In this document: piece after piece, positions 55,950 to 64,000 of the stretch
Position numbering within the stretch: position 1 is the stretch's first letter
How the letters are laid out: every line of letters starts with the position of its first letter
Source of the DNA: a virus
Strand: one strand, 5' to 3'
Length of the DNA: 64,000 nucleotides
Virus record (IMG/VR): IMGVR_UViG_3300044682_000021
Coordinates: 1 to 64,000 of that record
Translations under genes and position numbers: made by a program
Notes under the pieces: model-generated
What the model was told of the DNA's origin: nothing
Database searches by the model: none
The model's input: only the letters and a program-made list of their open reading frames with translations

Positions 55950-57452
55950 ATGCCGCATGGATTCCCTATCGACGCTGCTGTGCCCGATTCACCACGTCCC
56001 CCTGACGCTGCGAACGCTGGTACTGGGATCGTTCGGCCTGCTGCCGGAGGACCGACGCCGCTACGAATGGTGGCAATGCCTGACGGAGATACCGAACGTG
56101 TCGCCGCAGGCACAGAAGCCGTCGAGGAGGTGCCAATACTGCTTGCCGAGGACGGCGGCGAGTCCGCCGGCATTCCCGGCGAATCTGGCGGTGACACTGC
56201 ATTCCCATGTGAGTTCATTTGCGGAGTTGCAGGGAGCGGCAAAACCCACACCGTCCGCGAAGCCATCGTCGCTGATCCATCGTGGGGCCTCCTCTGTGCT
56301 ACGACCGGGATCGCGGCCATCAACCTCGGGGCGGTGACCCTGAACTCTACGCTTGGCTACTTCGACACCGACAGCCTCCGCGACGCCTACCTATCCGGCC
56401 AACTGGTACGCAAGCTCAAGGCCATCCGCGAGGACTACCGCCGACTGGCGATCGACGAAGTGTCGATGATGGACGGCGACCAGCTCGGCATCCTGGTCCG
56501 CGCCACGCGGGTGGCCAACTCGTTCAAGTCCGCCACGGGCGCGCCGCCCTTGGGATTGTGCCTCGTGGGCGACTTCGCCCAGTTGCCGCCCGTCCGCGCC
56601 CGATGGGCGTTCGAGTCCGACGAATGGCGGCGCTTCGATGAGCATACTACCCGGCTCACGAAGGTGTGGCGGCAGGGGCTGGGGCCGTTCCTCGACGCGC
56701 TCAACTTTGCCCGCAGTGGGGACGGTGGCCAAGCCGCCGCGTTGTTGTCCGAGTCCGGCCTTGAATGGCACACTGGCTTGGACATCAACTTTGATGGCAC
56801 AACCATCGTCCCCAAGAACGACGCCGTGGACCGATATAACGGGATGGCCCTCGACCGCCTGCCGGGGCCGACGTTCACTCTCGCTTCCCGCCGCTGGGGC
56901 AAGCAGCGCGGCGACTGGAAGCAGGTGCCGGAGGGGGTCAAGTTGAAGCGCGGGGCCTATGTCATGCTGCTGGCGAACGCCTACGACGATGAGGGGCGTA
57001 TGGAGTACGCGAACGGGGATTGCGGGCACGTAATCGAGCAGACGCCAGGAGGATTGTGTGTGGAACTCGTTCGTAATGGTGCGGTCGTGGGAGTCGAGCG
57101 CGTCTGCCGCGACGTGGGCCACAAGGGCAAGCCCACCGGCTGGGACGGCGTAACCGGACACGGCGAGTGGCTCCCGCGACCGCACTGGATGCCCGACAAG
57201 CGGCGCTACGTCGAGGGCCAGTGCGAGTTCTTCCCGGTGCGACTGGCGTATGCGAGCACGGTACACAAGTCGCAAGGGCTGAGTTTGGATCGCCTCCAAG
57301 TCGATGTGCGGGACCATTTCTTCTCCAGTTACGGGATGATCTATGTTGCGATGTCACGGGCCAGAACGTTGGAGGGACTGCGGATCGTGGGGCAGAAGGA
57401 ACGATTTATAACTCAGTGTAAATGTGATCCGAGGGTACGACGATGGCTGTAG
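55950..57452 (+). CDS. SF1B DNA helicase (Pif1/RecD-like)
   Basis: 500 codons from ATG at 55950 with AGGAG upstream. After a 90-residue Pro/Ala/Gly-rich leader: Walker A ICGVAGSGKTHTVRE, Walker B RLAIDEVSMMDGDQLG, motif III LVGDFAQLPPVRARW, and motifs V/VI YASTVHKSQGLSLDR and YVAMSRARTLEGLR. It uses ATP to move 5'-3' on DNA and should be the replicative or recombination helicase of the phage. Genes on both sides belong to the same transcript. Confidence 0.9.
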   Translation: MPHGFPIDAAVPDSPRPPDAANAGTGIVRPAAGGPTPLRMVAMPDGDTERVAAGTEAVEEVPILLAEDGGESAGIPGESGGDTAFPCEFICGVAGSGKTHTVREAIVADPSWGLLCATTGIAAINLGAVTLNSTLGYFDTDSLRDAYLSGQLVRKLKAIREDYRRLAIDEVSMMDGDQLGILVRATRVANSFKSATGAPPLGLCLVGDFAQLPPVRARWAFESDEWRRFDEHTTRLTKVWRQGLGPFLDALNFARSGDGGQAAALLSESGLEWHTGLDINFDGTTIVPKNDAVDRYNGMALDRLPGPTFTLASRRWGKQRGDWKQVPEGVKLKRGAYVMLLANAYDDEGRMEYANGDCGHVIEQTPGGLCVELVRNGAVVGVERVCRDVGHKGKPTGWDGVTGHGEWLPRPHWMPDKRRYVEGQCEFFPVRLAYASTVHKSQGLSLDRLQVDVRDHFFSSYGMIYVAMSRARTLEGLRIVGQKERFITQCKCDPRVRRWL

Positions 57453-57649
57453 ACGACAGCAGCAAGCCGCCCGTGATAATGACCGAGTGGGGCCCGGTAA
57501 CCGAGTCCGCGCGCAAGCAAGCGGCGTTGAACATCGCCCGCAACCCTGCGCTGCGCGACCGCATGTTCGCCCAGTTCGGCGAGGCCAAGGTGCGGGCGCA
57601 GTACCCGGAAGCGTTTGAGGAGGGCGAGAGCGATGCCAAGGCCGATTGA
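57443..57649 (+). CDS. small hypothetical protein
   Basis: 68 codons overlapping the helicase end by 10 bases: MAVDDSSKPPVIMTEWGPVT, SARKQAALNIARNPALRDRM, acidic C-terminus. Mostly helical; possible adaptor. No family known. Confidence 0.55.
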   Translation: MAVDDSSKPPVIMTEWGPVTESARKQAALNIARNPALRDRMFAQFGEAKVRAQYPEAFEEGESDAKAD

Positions 57650-57914
57650 AAAGGTGGACGTGCCTGTCGGCTCCGTGGAGTACAAGATCGTCTACATCGA
57701 CAAGCTGTTGGTGTCGGCGGGATTTGCCGCCTCTCGCTCCGAGGCCATGCGGCTGGTCAAGGCGGGCGCGGTGACGATCAAGGACGGCGATCTGGGGTGG
57801 GAGGGGCGCGACGTGTGGGGTTGGGGACCGCCGAACCAAGCGTTGATGCCGTTCGGCAGGGTGTTCCAGATGCGGGTGGGAAGGATGCACAAGGGGGTAA
57901 GGATTCGTGCGTAG
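57633..57914 (+). CDS. S4-domain RNA-binding-like protein
   Basis: 93 codons from ATG at 57633 with GGAGGG 8 bases upstream. Residues about 18-50 match the S4 motif (DKLLVSAGFAASRSEAMRLV, KAGAVTIKDGD) found in S4 ribosomal protein, tyrosyl-tRNA synthetase and pseudouridine synthases. The rest is a short tail. A free S4 module could bind structured RNA, such as the noncoding RNA candidate upstream or a tRNA. Confidence 0.65.
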   Translation: MPRPIEKVDVPVGSVEYKIVYIDKLLVSAGFAASRSEAMRLVKAGAVTIKDGDLGWEGRDVWGWGPPNQALMPFGRVFQMRVGRMHKGVRIRA

Positions 57915-57935
57915 CAAGCCCTCTGGAGGACGGCG

Positions 57936-58142
57936 ATGGCCTATCACACACTAACGACTGAAAGCGGCGGCGACGAGCGCTCGCGTATTGAGGAGGCACA
58001 CACTATCGTGCGTCTGCTTGAGGAAGTGACCGAGGAGATGACGCCGAAGGAGCGCGAGTTCGTCGAACAGATGGCGGACTGCGACTACTGCACCACGAAG
58101 CAGGTGTTCTGGCTGCGTGACATCAAGGATAAGTATCTATGA
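57936..58142 (+). CDS. small protein coupled to polymerase
   Basis: 68 codons with GGAGG upstream. MAYHTLTTESGGDERSRIEE then a helical body and DCDYCTTKQVFWLRDIKDKY. Its TGA overlaps the polymerase ATG (ATGA), so translation is coupled. A CxxC pair may bind metal. Perhaps a polymerase accessory. Confidence 0.6.
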   Translation: MAYHTLTTESGGDERSRIEEAHTIVRLLEEVTEEMTPKEREFVEQMADCDYCTTKQVFWLRDIKDKYL

Positions 58143-61090
58143 GAGCCAAGCCTTCCAGTTGCGACGGCTGCCAGTTGCAGCACCGAGGCACCGACTTCTC
58201 TCAGGTCGAGGGGACCGGATCGCTCGGCGTAATGATCGTGGCGGAAGCGAGTGGCGAGATGGAAGCCCGCGACCAACTGCCGCTGCGTCCCTACGCCCCC
58301 GCCGGGTCGCTGCTGGAGCGGACATTCCGACGGATAGGTTACTCGCGGCAACAATTCTCACTGACCAACACCCTCCGCTGCCGCCCGCCGAATAATTGGC
58401 TCTCGGGCGCGCCGTGGGAGTTCTCCGCCCTCAACCATTGCCGCCCCAACCTCGACGCCGCCATCGGCGACCGCCGGCCGCGCGCGATCCTGGCGCTGGG
58501 TGACACCGCGCTGCGGGAACTGACGGGGGAGGCAGGGGAGGCGAGGGGCGTGTCGCATCTGGCGGGGTACGTGTTGCCGACTACCTCCGTGCGTGAGCCT
58601 TGCACGAACTGTATCAGCTACGAATCGGAAATGAAGGACGCATCTTGCAGCGCGTGTCGCGGGAGTGGATTAGTGCAGAATGGGGGGACGGGCAGCATCC
58701 CCGTGATCCCCACCTTCCACCCCGCGTTCATCCGCCGCGGCAAGGCATCCCTGCAAGGCTTGTTCGCCCGCAACCTGCAACGCGCGGTGAACGTGGCAGC
58801 GGGGCGGGACAGAGAGTGGGAGTGGGACTTAGAGGAGGCACAACGCAATGGACGCATCAGATATCAGGTACATCCTAGCCTTGACGAGGCGCGATCATTT
58901 GTTACGCGAGTTAGAGGAAATTCGGGATTCACTCTCAGTTACGACATCGAGACTTTCGAGAGCGCGAGTCTTGATGAGGACGCTAGAGACGGATTTACTG
59001 ATACTAGAATCCGGCTCATCCAGTTCTCAGTCGAAGGAGGCTCTGGAATCGCTCTACCTTGGGACGGCGATTATCGAAGAGTTGCTCAAGAGCTACTCCT
59101 CCTCCCAAACACTAAATGCGGCCACAACCTCTGGCTCTTCGACAACCGCGTCCTCGAAGCCTGCGGGGCCCGCGAGGGACTAGACCTCCGCCCCCGCGGC
59201 CCGATCCACGACACCCTCGCCATGTTCCACCACTGGCAGCCGGACCTCCCGGCCCACCTCCAGTTCGCGGCACAGTTCGTGTCGTTCCCGTTCCCGTGGA
59301 AGCACCTGGCGGCGACGGATCTGGAATTCTACGGCTGCGTGGACGTGGATGCGACGCTGCGGCTGTACACGTTCTTACGGGCACAATTAGAAAGGGATGG
59401 TATATGGGACGACCAAAGCTACATGAACACACTTGCCCCTTCTGTAAGCAGCCTTGGACACACAACAACAGCGCATGTACCGACGGAGAGTATCGAGCCT
59501 GCCGATTCTGCAAAGACGCTTATCACCTACAAGAGCGTTCGAGGGTACGTCGGGCAAGTGGCTGAAGTGAGGCCGATCCTCGCGGCGATGGAACGCCGTG
59601 GATTGCCAGTGGACGACGCCGAGCGGCTGAAGCTGGACGGGGAGTTTGACTTGGCGCAACAGGAACTCGACGCCCAGTTGCAGGCCCGTGTCCCTGCCGA
59701 GGTGCTGGGACTGGAGCCGCGACGGGGGAAGAAAGGGAACTATGACTATGGCTACCTTAAAACGCCGAAAGATACTGACGGTCTCGTATTGCGGACCTTT
59801 ACCATCGCCGCGATTGATGAAAGCACTCAGGAGCCTTGCACGCGCAGCGTCGAACGCTATTGCCGCATCGTTCCATTCAACGCCAATTCAGGTCAGCAGT
59901 TGCTGCGGTACATGGACGCAAGAAAGCATAAAAGGCCGAAGTCACGTGAGCAAGACGACGAGGGGAACGACAAAGACACGACAGGCAAGAAAGAGTTAGT
60001 GCGGCTGGCTCATCGGAGCGGCGACGACTTCTACTTGAAGGTGATCGAGTACCGGGAACTCAGCAAGATGCGCGGGACGTATATCGAGGGATTCGTGCCA
60101 CACACGGACGGTCGCGTCCACACGACGTTCACGTTCGACACTGGCATCGGCCAACTATCGTCGCGTAATCCCAACATCCAGAATTATCCGAAGCATGGGC
60201 GACTGGCGAAAGCGGTACGCAAGATGATCGCGGCCAAGCCAGGCCATGTCCTCACCGAATGGGATTATAAGTCCTGCCACGTTCTCACTCTCGGCTTCCT
60301 CGCAGAAGACGCCAATTACATCCGTTGCGCCCGCATCGACATGCACTCCATTGTCACGGGGCATAAGCTCGGCCTGTGGCACGCCATCCAACTCCTGCGC
60401 GACTACGATGACGCGGCCATCCGCGCCAAGTGCAAATGGCTGAAGTCGAACGCCGAGTGGAAGCACATCCGCGACGCCCGCATGAAGCACGCCATCCTCG
60501 GCATCGGCAACGGCCTGAAGGCGCGCGGGCTGTACGAGAAGCACATGGAGGACTTCTCGTCGCAGAAGGAGGCGCAGTCGTTCCTCGATGTGGTGGAGGA
60601 ACTGTTCCCCAAAGTGTTCGCGTGGCACAAGATGGTGCAGCAGAAGGCCCATGACCAGCAATGGCTGAAGACACAGTACGGCCACATGCGGCGGTTCTAC
60701 GAAGTGTTCGTGTGGAACTACAAGAAGGCTGCGTATGGCCACGGCGATCAGGCGGAGGAGGCTATCTCCTACTGGCTGTCCAACATCGCGTTCGGTTACA
60801 TCCGCGAGCACATGAAGCTCTTGGAGGCGGCAGGACTCAACGAGAAGTACGGCCTGTGCAACAACGTCCACGACTCGCTGATGTTCCACTTCCCTGCCGC
60901 CATGCTGGACGAGCACGTGCGGGAGGTATACCCGCTGCTGGTCACGCCGTCGAAGGTGCTCACCCACCCGACGATATGCCCCGAGGGGCTGTGGATCGAC
61001 GCGGAGGCGAACGCGGGGCCGAACTGGGCGGAGATGGAGGAAGTGGCGATACCAAAGGAGGCTCACCTTGAAGCTACGCCAGTATCGTAA
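58139..61090 (+). CDS. uracil-DNA glycosylase / 3'-5' exonuclease / family A DNA polymerase fusion
   Basis: 983 codons. Residues 1-225 match family 4 UDG: Cys8, Cys11, Cys81 and Cys101 (CxxC ... CRPPNN ... C) as 4Fe-4S ligands, IVAEASGEMEA (motif 1) and TFHPAFIRRG (motif 2). A zinc knuckle (CTNC ... CSAC) is inserted near residue 160. DnaQ-type exonuclease: SYDIETFES (D269, E271), CGHNLWLFDNR and VDVDATLRLY (D404). Polymerase: motif A EWDYKSCHVL (D709), motif B KHAILGIGNG (K783), motif C NNVHDSLMFH (H911-D912-S913). A fused repair-polymerase could stall or remove uracil ahead of copying. UDG plus PolA in one chain is unusual. Confidence 0.85.
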   Translation: MRAKPSSCDGCQLQHRGTDFSQVEGTGSLGVMIVAEASGEMEARDQLPLRPYAPAGSLLERTFRRIGYSRQQFSLTNTLRCRPPNNWLSGAPWEFSALNHCRPNLDAAIGDRRPRAILALGDTALRELTGEAGEARGVSHLAGYVLPTTSVREPCTNCISYESEMKDASCSACRGSGLVQNGGTGSIPVIPTFHPAFIRRGKASLQGLFARNLQRAVNVAAGRDREWEWDLEEAQRNGRIRYQVHPSLDEARSFVTRVRGNSGFTLSYDIETFESASLDEDARDGFTDTRIRLIQFSVEGGSGIALPWDGDYRRVAQELLLLPNTKCGHNLWLFDNRVLEACGAREGLDLRPRGPIHDTLAMFHHWQPDLPAHLQFAAQFVSFPFPWKHLAATDLEFYGCVDVDATLRLYTFLRAQLERDGIWDDQSYMNTLAPSVSSLGHTTTAHVPTESIEPADSAKTLITYKSVRGYVGQVAEVRPILAAMERRGLPVDDAERLKLDGEFDLAQQELDAQLQARVPAEVLGLEPRRGKKGNYDYGYLKTPKDTDGLVLRTFTIAAIDESTQEPCTRSVERYCRIVPFNANSGQQLLRYMDARKHKRPKSREQDDEGNDKDTTGKKELVRLAHRSGDDFYLKVIEYRELSKMRGTYIEGFVPHTDGRVHTTFTFDTGIGQLSSRNPNIQNYPKHGRLAKAVRKMIAAKPGHVLTEWDYKSCHVLTLGFLAEDANYIRCARIDMHSIVTGHKLGLWHAIQLLRDYDDAAIRAKCKWLKSNAEWKHIRDARMKHAILGIGNGLKARGLYEKHMEDFSSQKEAQSFLDVVEELFPKVFAWHKMVQQKAHDQQWLKTQYGHMRRFYEVFVWNYKKAAYGHGDQAEEAISYWLSNIAFGYIREHMKLLEAAGLNEKYGLCNNVHDSLMFHFPAAMLDEHVREVYPLLVTPSKVLTHPTICPEGLWIDAEANAGPNWAEMEEVAIPKEAHLEATPVS

Positions 61091-62151
61091 CTCGGACGGC
61101 TCGACGGAGGTTGTGGTTGAGGGGACGAACGCTCGCCTTCGGGCGCTGCTCGGGGCAGATATCGTCCCAGCTCGCCGATTCCGTGCGACGGTTCATCCCG
61201 ATAGCACGCCGCTTGCCACGGACACGGCCCTCCCGCCAGCGGATCGCACGCCGACCGCGCCATCGGCATCACCATCGCCTGCGTCCCTGCCACCGATGCC
61301 ATTTCCCTGGCCAGCAGAGCGACTTCATCACGTACTCGACGTAGATGCGACGGGGCAGGTAGCGAAATGGATATGTGATGAAGGAGGGCGGGGGTAACGT
61401 GATCGTCGTCCATCAGGTCGCACCATTCGTCGGGATCTGGCTTCGTCTGGTCCGCATACCACAAGGGCGTCCACTTGTCGCCGCTCAACTTGCGCCATCC
61501 GCCCTTGCCGTCGGGCCGCTGGAACCGGAACATCCCCGCGATGCACGGGTGCCGCCAGCAGCGCGCCCACGGCGAATGCCGCCGGCCCGCCACCTGCCGT
61601 CCGATCTCCACGACGTGCAGGTCCATTGGCAGCTCACAGAAGGCCATGTCCGCGATGGTGTGCCACGAGTGGGCCTCGCGGGCGAGGTCGGCGTCGGACC
61701 AGGAGTCGATGGTGAGGTAGCGGTGGAGGCGGGTGATGGAAGAATAGGAGAGAGGCTGATATGACAGATACTCAGACTGTAACGTTGTTGTGTGAGGGGA
61801 TGTATCTAGAGGCGCTATTGGGGGTAATTTTTGGAGCTTGGGCAATGTGGTACGCGACAGGGCCGTTAAGACGACTCCTAGCATCCCGCACCAGTCCTGC
61901 GCCACCGTCCACGGATCTCCCGCCGTCACGTCCAGCCCCGGATTCGCTGCCTGCGCCAGAAAGCGAGTTCGAGCGCTGGACACGACAGTGGCAGGAGCGG
62001 CCCCCGACGATAATTGGAGTAGACCTTGGCGCAAGCACGAGTCGAATAGGGATTTTGGTCGGCGACGAGCAACCTGCCACGTCCGCTCCAGAATCCAGCG
62101 GCGGCGGCACGTCTGCCACTGGCGAAGATCGGAGGCGGTGAATGTTGTCAC
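61063..62151 (-). CDS. Cys-rich RecB/Cas4-like protein
   Basis: 362 codons with a GTG start overlapping the upstream stop (GTGA). N-terminal SDLRQWQTCRRRWILERTW holds Cys15 as in Cas4/AddB-type proteins, and Cys302, Cys310 and Cys316 (ACDPLAGGPCPWQAAC) complete a four-Cys set. The central part is helical (REAHSWHTIADMAFCELPMD). A clear D/E-x-K pair was not found, so nuclease activity is doubtful. It is the last gene of the minus unit and overlaps the polymerase 3' end by 28 bases. Confidence 0.65.
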   Translation of the reverse strand: MTTFTASDLRQWQTCRRRWILERTWQVARRRPKSLFDSCLRQGLLQLSSGAAPATVVSSARTRFLAQAANPGLDVTAGDPWTVAQDWCGMLGVVLTALSRTTLPKLQKLPPIAPLDTSPHTTTLQSEYLSYQPLSYSSITRLHRYLTIDSWSDADLAREAHSWHTIADMAFCELPMDLHVVEIGRQVAGRRHSPWARCWRHPCIAGMFRFQRPDGKGGWRKLSGDKWTPLWYADQTKPDPDEWCDLMDDDHVTPALLHHISISLPAPSHLRRVRDEVALLAREMASVAGTQAMVMPMARSACDPLAGGPCPWQAACYRDEPSHGIGELGRYLPRAAPEGERSSPQPQPPSSRPSYDTGVASR

Positions 62152-63599
62152 TGCTCCTGTGGCCCCTCGTCCTCGTCGCTGCCTGGGGGCGGTGGCACGG
62201 TAGCCGGACGGCCCTGCGGCGTGGCGGACTGCGTGATCGACGACACTGGCAGGCTAAGTATCGCGGCTCGCCGTGCGGTCGCGGCTGAGGTAGGGCCGAA
62301 CGCGGACTTAGTAGCGGCGTTGGCGTGCGACAGCGGCCCTTTCTTCAGCAACTCCGTGATATGCGCGCGTGGCGTAACCCCACCCGCGTGGGCGCTGGCG
62401 CTCACACCCGCCTTCTCGCTCAAGGGTGCGCCGGATCGCTTGGCTTGCGTCGCCTCCAGCCTCTCTACGTGATCCTTGAACTTGCCCTGCATCTCTAGCA
62501 CGCTGGATTGCTTCCGCTTCAACTCGCGGTATCCCTGCCCCGGATGCTGCCGCTCCATCTCATCGTACAACACGTCGCGGCTCGCTTCCGCCACTGTCTC
62601 GTCGATCATGGTATCCGAGTTGGCGCGCATGGCCGCCATCTGACCCGTGGCGCTCTTGTTGTGGAACGCCTGCGTGTTGGCGTTGCGGAACATGCGCTCG
62701 CGGTTCAGCTCCTGCATCGTCCATGGCTTGCGGTACTCGGTTGCTGCCTTAGTCAGCTTCTTGGCGATGGCGCGGCCTTCGGCGGTGGGCGGCATGGTGC
62801 GTGCCTTGGCCTCTAGCGCGTCCGCGATCTGGTCGGGCACGAATGATCCCTTGGTCGTGTACAATCCCTTGTTGAACTCGCGCTCATAACCTTTCATCGT
62901 CCTATCGACTAAAGTCTGTAACTCACCGACCGTCTGCGGCTTGCCTGCCTTCTCCGCCGCCGCCACAAGGTCCGGCATGATGTGATCGAGTGGGCGGATC
63001 GACTCCGCTCCTGTGGCGTAGGCCAGCTTGTTCAGCCGCGTCTCAGGGCTGACCTCGCGGCCTGTCTTGCCACCGACGATCAGCGATAGCGCATCGAACG
63101 CGCCCTCGCCCAACGCCTCTTTATAGCGTCCTTCGTCGCTCAACTTGTTCACGTTCGTCACAGGTCCGGTCGCAAAAGGATCGGCCATCGACGCTGCCGT
63201 AACTCCAGCGCGCGCATACGCCAGTCCTTTCTGCGTTGCATCGCCCTTGATGCTCTGCGCGGCCTTGTATTGCTCCTTCGTCTGACTGGTGGCTTGTTTC
63301 TCGCCTTCATAGACTCCCTTGGCTAGCCGATGCTCAACCAGCGCGGGCCGCTCGAACGCAGTGGGGAACTCCTTCTGCTCCTCGCCTGTAGGAGGATCAG
63401 TAACGGTCTTGTAGATCCCCTTGACGGTATCCCGTCCACGCCGGAAGAACGCGCTGACGCTGGAATCCGGCTGATCCACGGACCCCTGCGGTACGGTGAT
63501 CCCAGTCGCGGAATTCGTCTCAAGGTTGCCGACGGGAGTCCATCCTTCGGGCGCGGCAGGCTCGACCGGAGTCCAGCCGTTATTGTCCTGTGGGGGCAT
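62148..63599 (-). CDS. large virion protein (internal/ejection type)
   Basis: 483 codons, MPPQDNNGWTPVEPAAPEGW. A Pro/Gly/Thr-rich N-terminus is followed by long helical stretches (YKAAQSIKGDATQKGLAYAR; ELNRERMFRNANTQAFHNKS; YRELKRKQSSVLEMQGKFKD) and a Pro-rich acidic tail. Such architecture is common in podovirus internal virion proteins that enter the cell with the DNA. It overlaps the 3' end of the 593-residue virion gene and is coupled to the Cys-rich gene. Confidence 0.65.
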   Translation of the reverse strand: MPPQDNNGWTPVEPAAPEGWTPVGNLETNSATGITVPQGSVDQPDSSVSAFFRRGRDTVKGIYKTVTDPPTGEEQKEFPTAFERPALVEHRLAKGVYEGEKQATSQTKEQYKAAQSIKGDATQKGLAYARAGVTAASMADPFATGPVTNVNKLSDEGRYKEALGEGAFDALSLIVGGKTGREVSPETRLNKLAYATGAESIRPLDHIMPDLVAAAEKAGKPQTVGELQTLVDRTMKGYEREFNKGLYTTKGSFVPDQIADALEAKARTMPPTAEGRAIAKKLTKAATEYRKPWTMQELNRERMFRNANTQAFHNKSATGQMAAMRANSDTMIDETVAEASRDVLYDEMERQHPGQGYRELKRKQSSVLEMQGKFKDHVERLEATQAKRSGAPLSEKAGVSASAHAGGVTPRAHITELLKKGPLSHANAATKSAFGPTSAATARRAAILSLPVSSITQSATPQGRPATVPPPPGSDEDEGPQEQ

Positions 63600-64000
63600 T
63601 GGTTAGCTTCCATCCTTGCGGCAGTGGTGTACCCTTCTTGGCCTTGTGAACGACACCTCTAAGATCAGTGGCGTAGATAGTGTCGCTGTCACCACCTGTA
63701 GGCGGCGGGGTCACTTTGCCACGCGGATCGGAGGAGGGCGCGGCTGCGGGTTGCAGCAACGGATTCCGCTTCGCCACTACGTTCGTCTCCTGCACGAAGT
63801 TGTTAATGCGCCGCCCGGCTTCCTTGCGGTTGGTGACCGGGCCAGGCGTCGGCAGCTCACCGCGAAGCGTGTTGAACGACCACTGCGCCGAGGCTGCTCC
63901 GGTCGCAGCGCGCATACCACCGATGGTACCCAACACGCGATAATAATCTGCCACGAACCGTTGCTCGACGGGACTGAGCCCACGCGACGCTTCGGCCAGC
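63580..64000 (-). CDS. large virion protein, C-terminal part
   Basis: This is the end of the gene that begins at base 1447 and crosses the join. The frame includes RVLGTIGGMRAATGAASAQW and ends GTPLPQGWKLTNAPTGQ. Bases 63915-64000 duplicate 1-86. In the duplicate the residue before EQRF is Val, while the left copy has Ala. Confidence 0.85.
   Translation of the reverse strand, partial: LAEASRGLSPVEQRFVADYYRVLGTIGGMRAATGAASAQWSFNTLRGELPTPGPVTNRKEAGRRINNFVQETNVVAKRNPLLQPAAAPSSDPRGKVTPPPTGGDSDTIYATDLRGVVHKAKKGTPLPQGWKLTNAPTGQ
63915..64000. repeat. terminal direct repeat, right copy
   Basis: Same 86 bases as 1-86 with one mismatch. See the left copy; it closes the circle at about 63,914 bases. 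Confidence 0.9.

Noticed and set aside
1-64000. CRISPR array, tRNA genes, integrase, attachment sites
   Set aside because: Searched by eye on both strands; no array of spaced repeats, no cloverleaf with T-arm, and no recombinase motif found.

Overview
This window is one complete genome of a tailed double-stranded DNA phage, opened inside a gene. Bases 63915-64000 repeat bases 1-86 with one mismatch. The reading frame leaving the left edge continues exactly at 63914, giving a 593-codon protein, so the molecule closes to a circle of about 63.9 kb. There is no integrase, no recognisable repressor, no RNA polymerase, no tape-measure gene and no tail sheath or tube gene. A large terminase, portal, scaffold, major capsid protein and connector-type proteins point to a short-tailed (podovirus-like), probably virulent phage. 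The secreted-style domains in the tail-spike region (putative Ig, divergent InlB-type repeat, chitobiase C-terminal) are common in soil Acidobacteriota, so I suspect such a host. This is inference only.

Layout: two long transcription units diverge from a control region at about 41.56-42.19 kb. This region holds a minus-strand promoter, an AT-rich tract, three direct 12-mers and a plus-strand promoter. The minus unit runs 41.5 kb -> 1 -> (across the circle) 61.06 kb. It carries, in order: small genes and a J-domain protein; a candidate small terminase subunit with an HNH-interrupted cytosine methylase; the large terminase; the portal and a second HNH gene; scaffold and capsid genes, then an intrinsic terminator; tail-spike and secreted proteins; a lysis region (holin-like and other membrane proteins, a NPGNLR-type protein, a lipoprotein, a TIM-barrel-like protein); two very large tail proteins; a GT2-type glycosyltransferase and a GNAT-like protein; presumed internal virion proteins; and a Cys-rich RecB/Cas4-like protein.

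The plus unit (42.2 -> 61.09 kb) is early and replicative: small zinc-binding genes, a hexapeptide-repeat protein, endonuclease VII, a truncated IS1595-type transposase, a RecB/Cas4-like nuclease, a ribbon-helix-helix protein, a RecA-like (Sak4-type) ATPase, a candidate ssDNA-binding protein, a Pif1/RecD-like helicase, an S4-domain protein, and a polymerase that fuses a family 4 uracil-DNA glycosylase to a 3'-5' exonuclease and family A polymerase. One 440-codon gene (46.1-47.4 kb) runs against this unit from its own promoter. Several promoters share the core CCTTGACA-17/18-TAnnnT. Most minus-unit genes overlap by ATGA, GTGA, TGATG or TAATG and are probably translationally coupled.

The most unusual observations are: (1) two HNH genes, one after the portal and one before the methylase, each bracketed by two differently coded copies of a short end of the neighbouring gene, as if the endonuclease cassette carried a recoded repair patch; (2) the UDG-exonuclease-PolA fusion with altered polymerase motifs; (3) a run of tail or secreted proteins that all begin with signal peptides; (4) a 448-base gene-free stretch with long-range complementarity; (5) a 31-copy 18-bp repeat open in all three plus frames.
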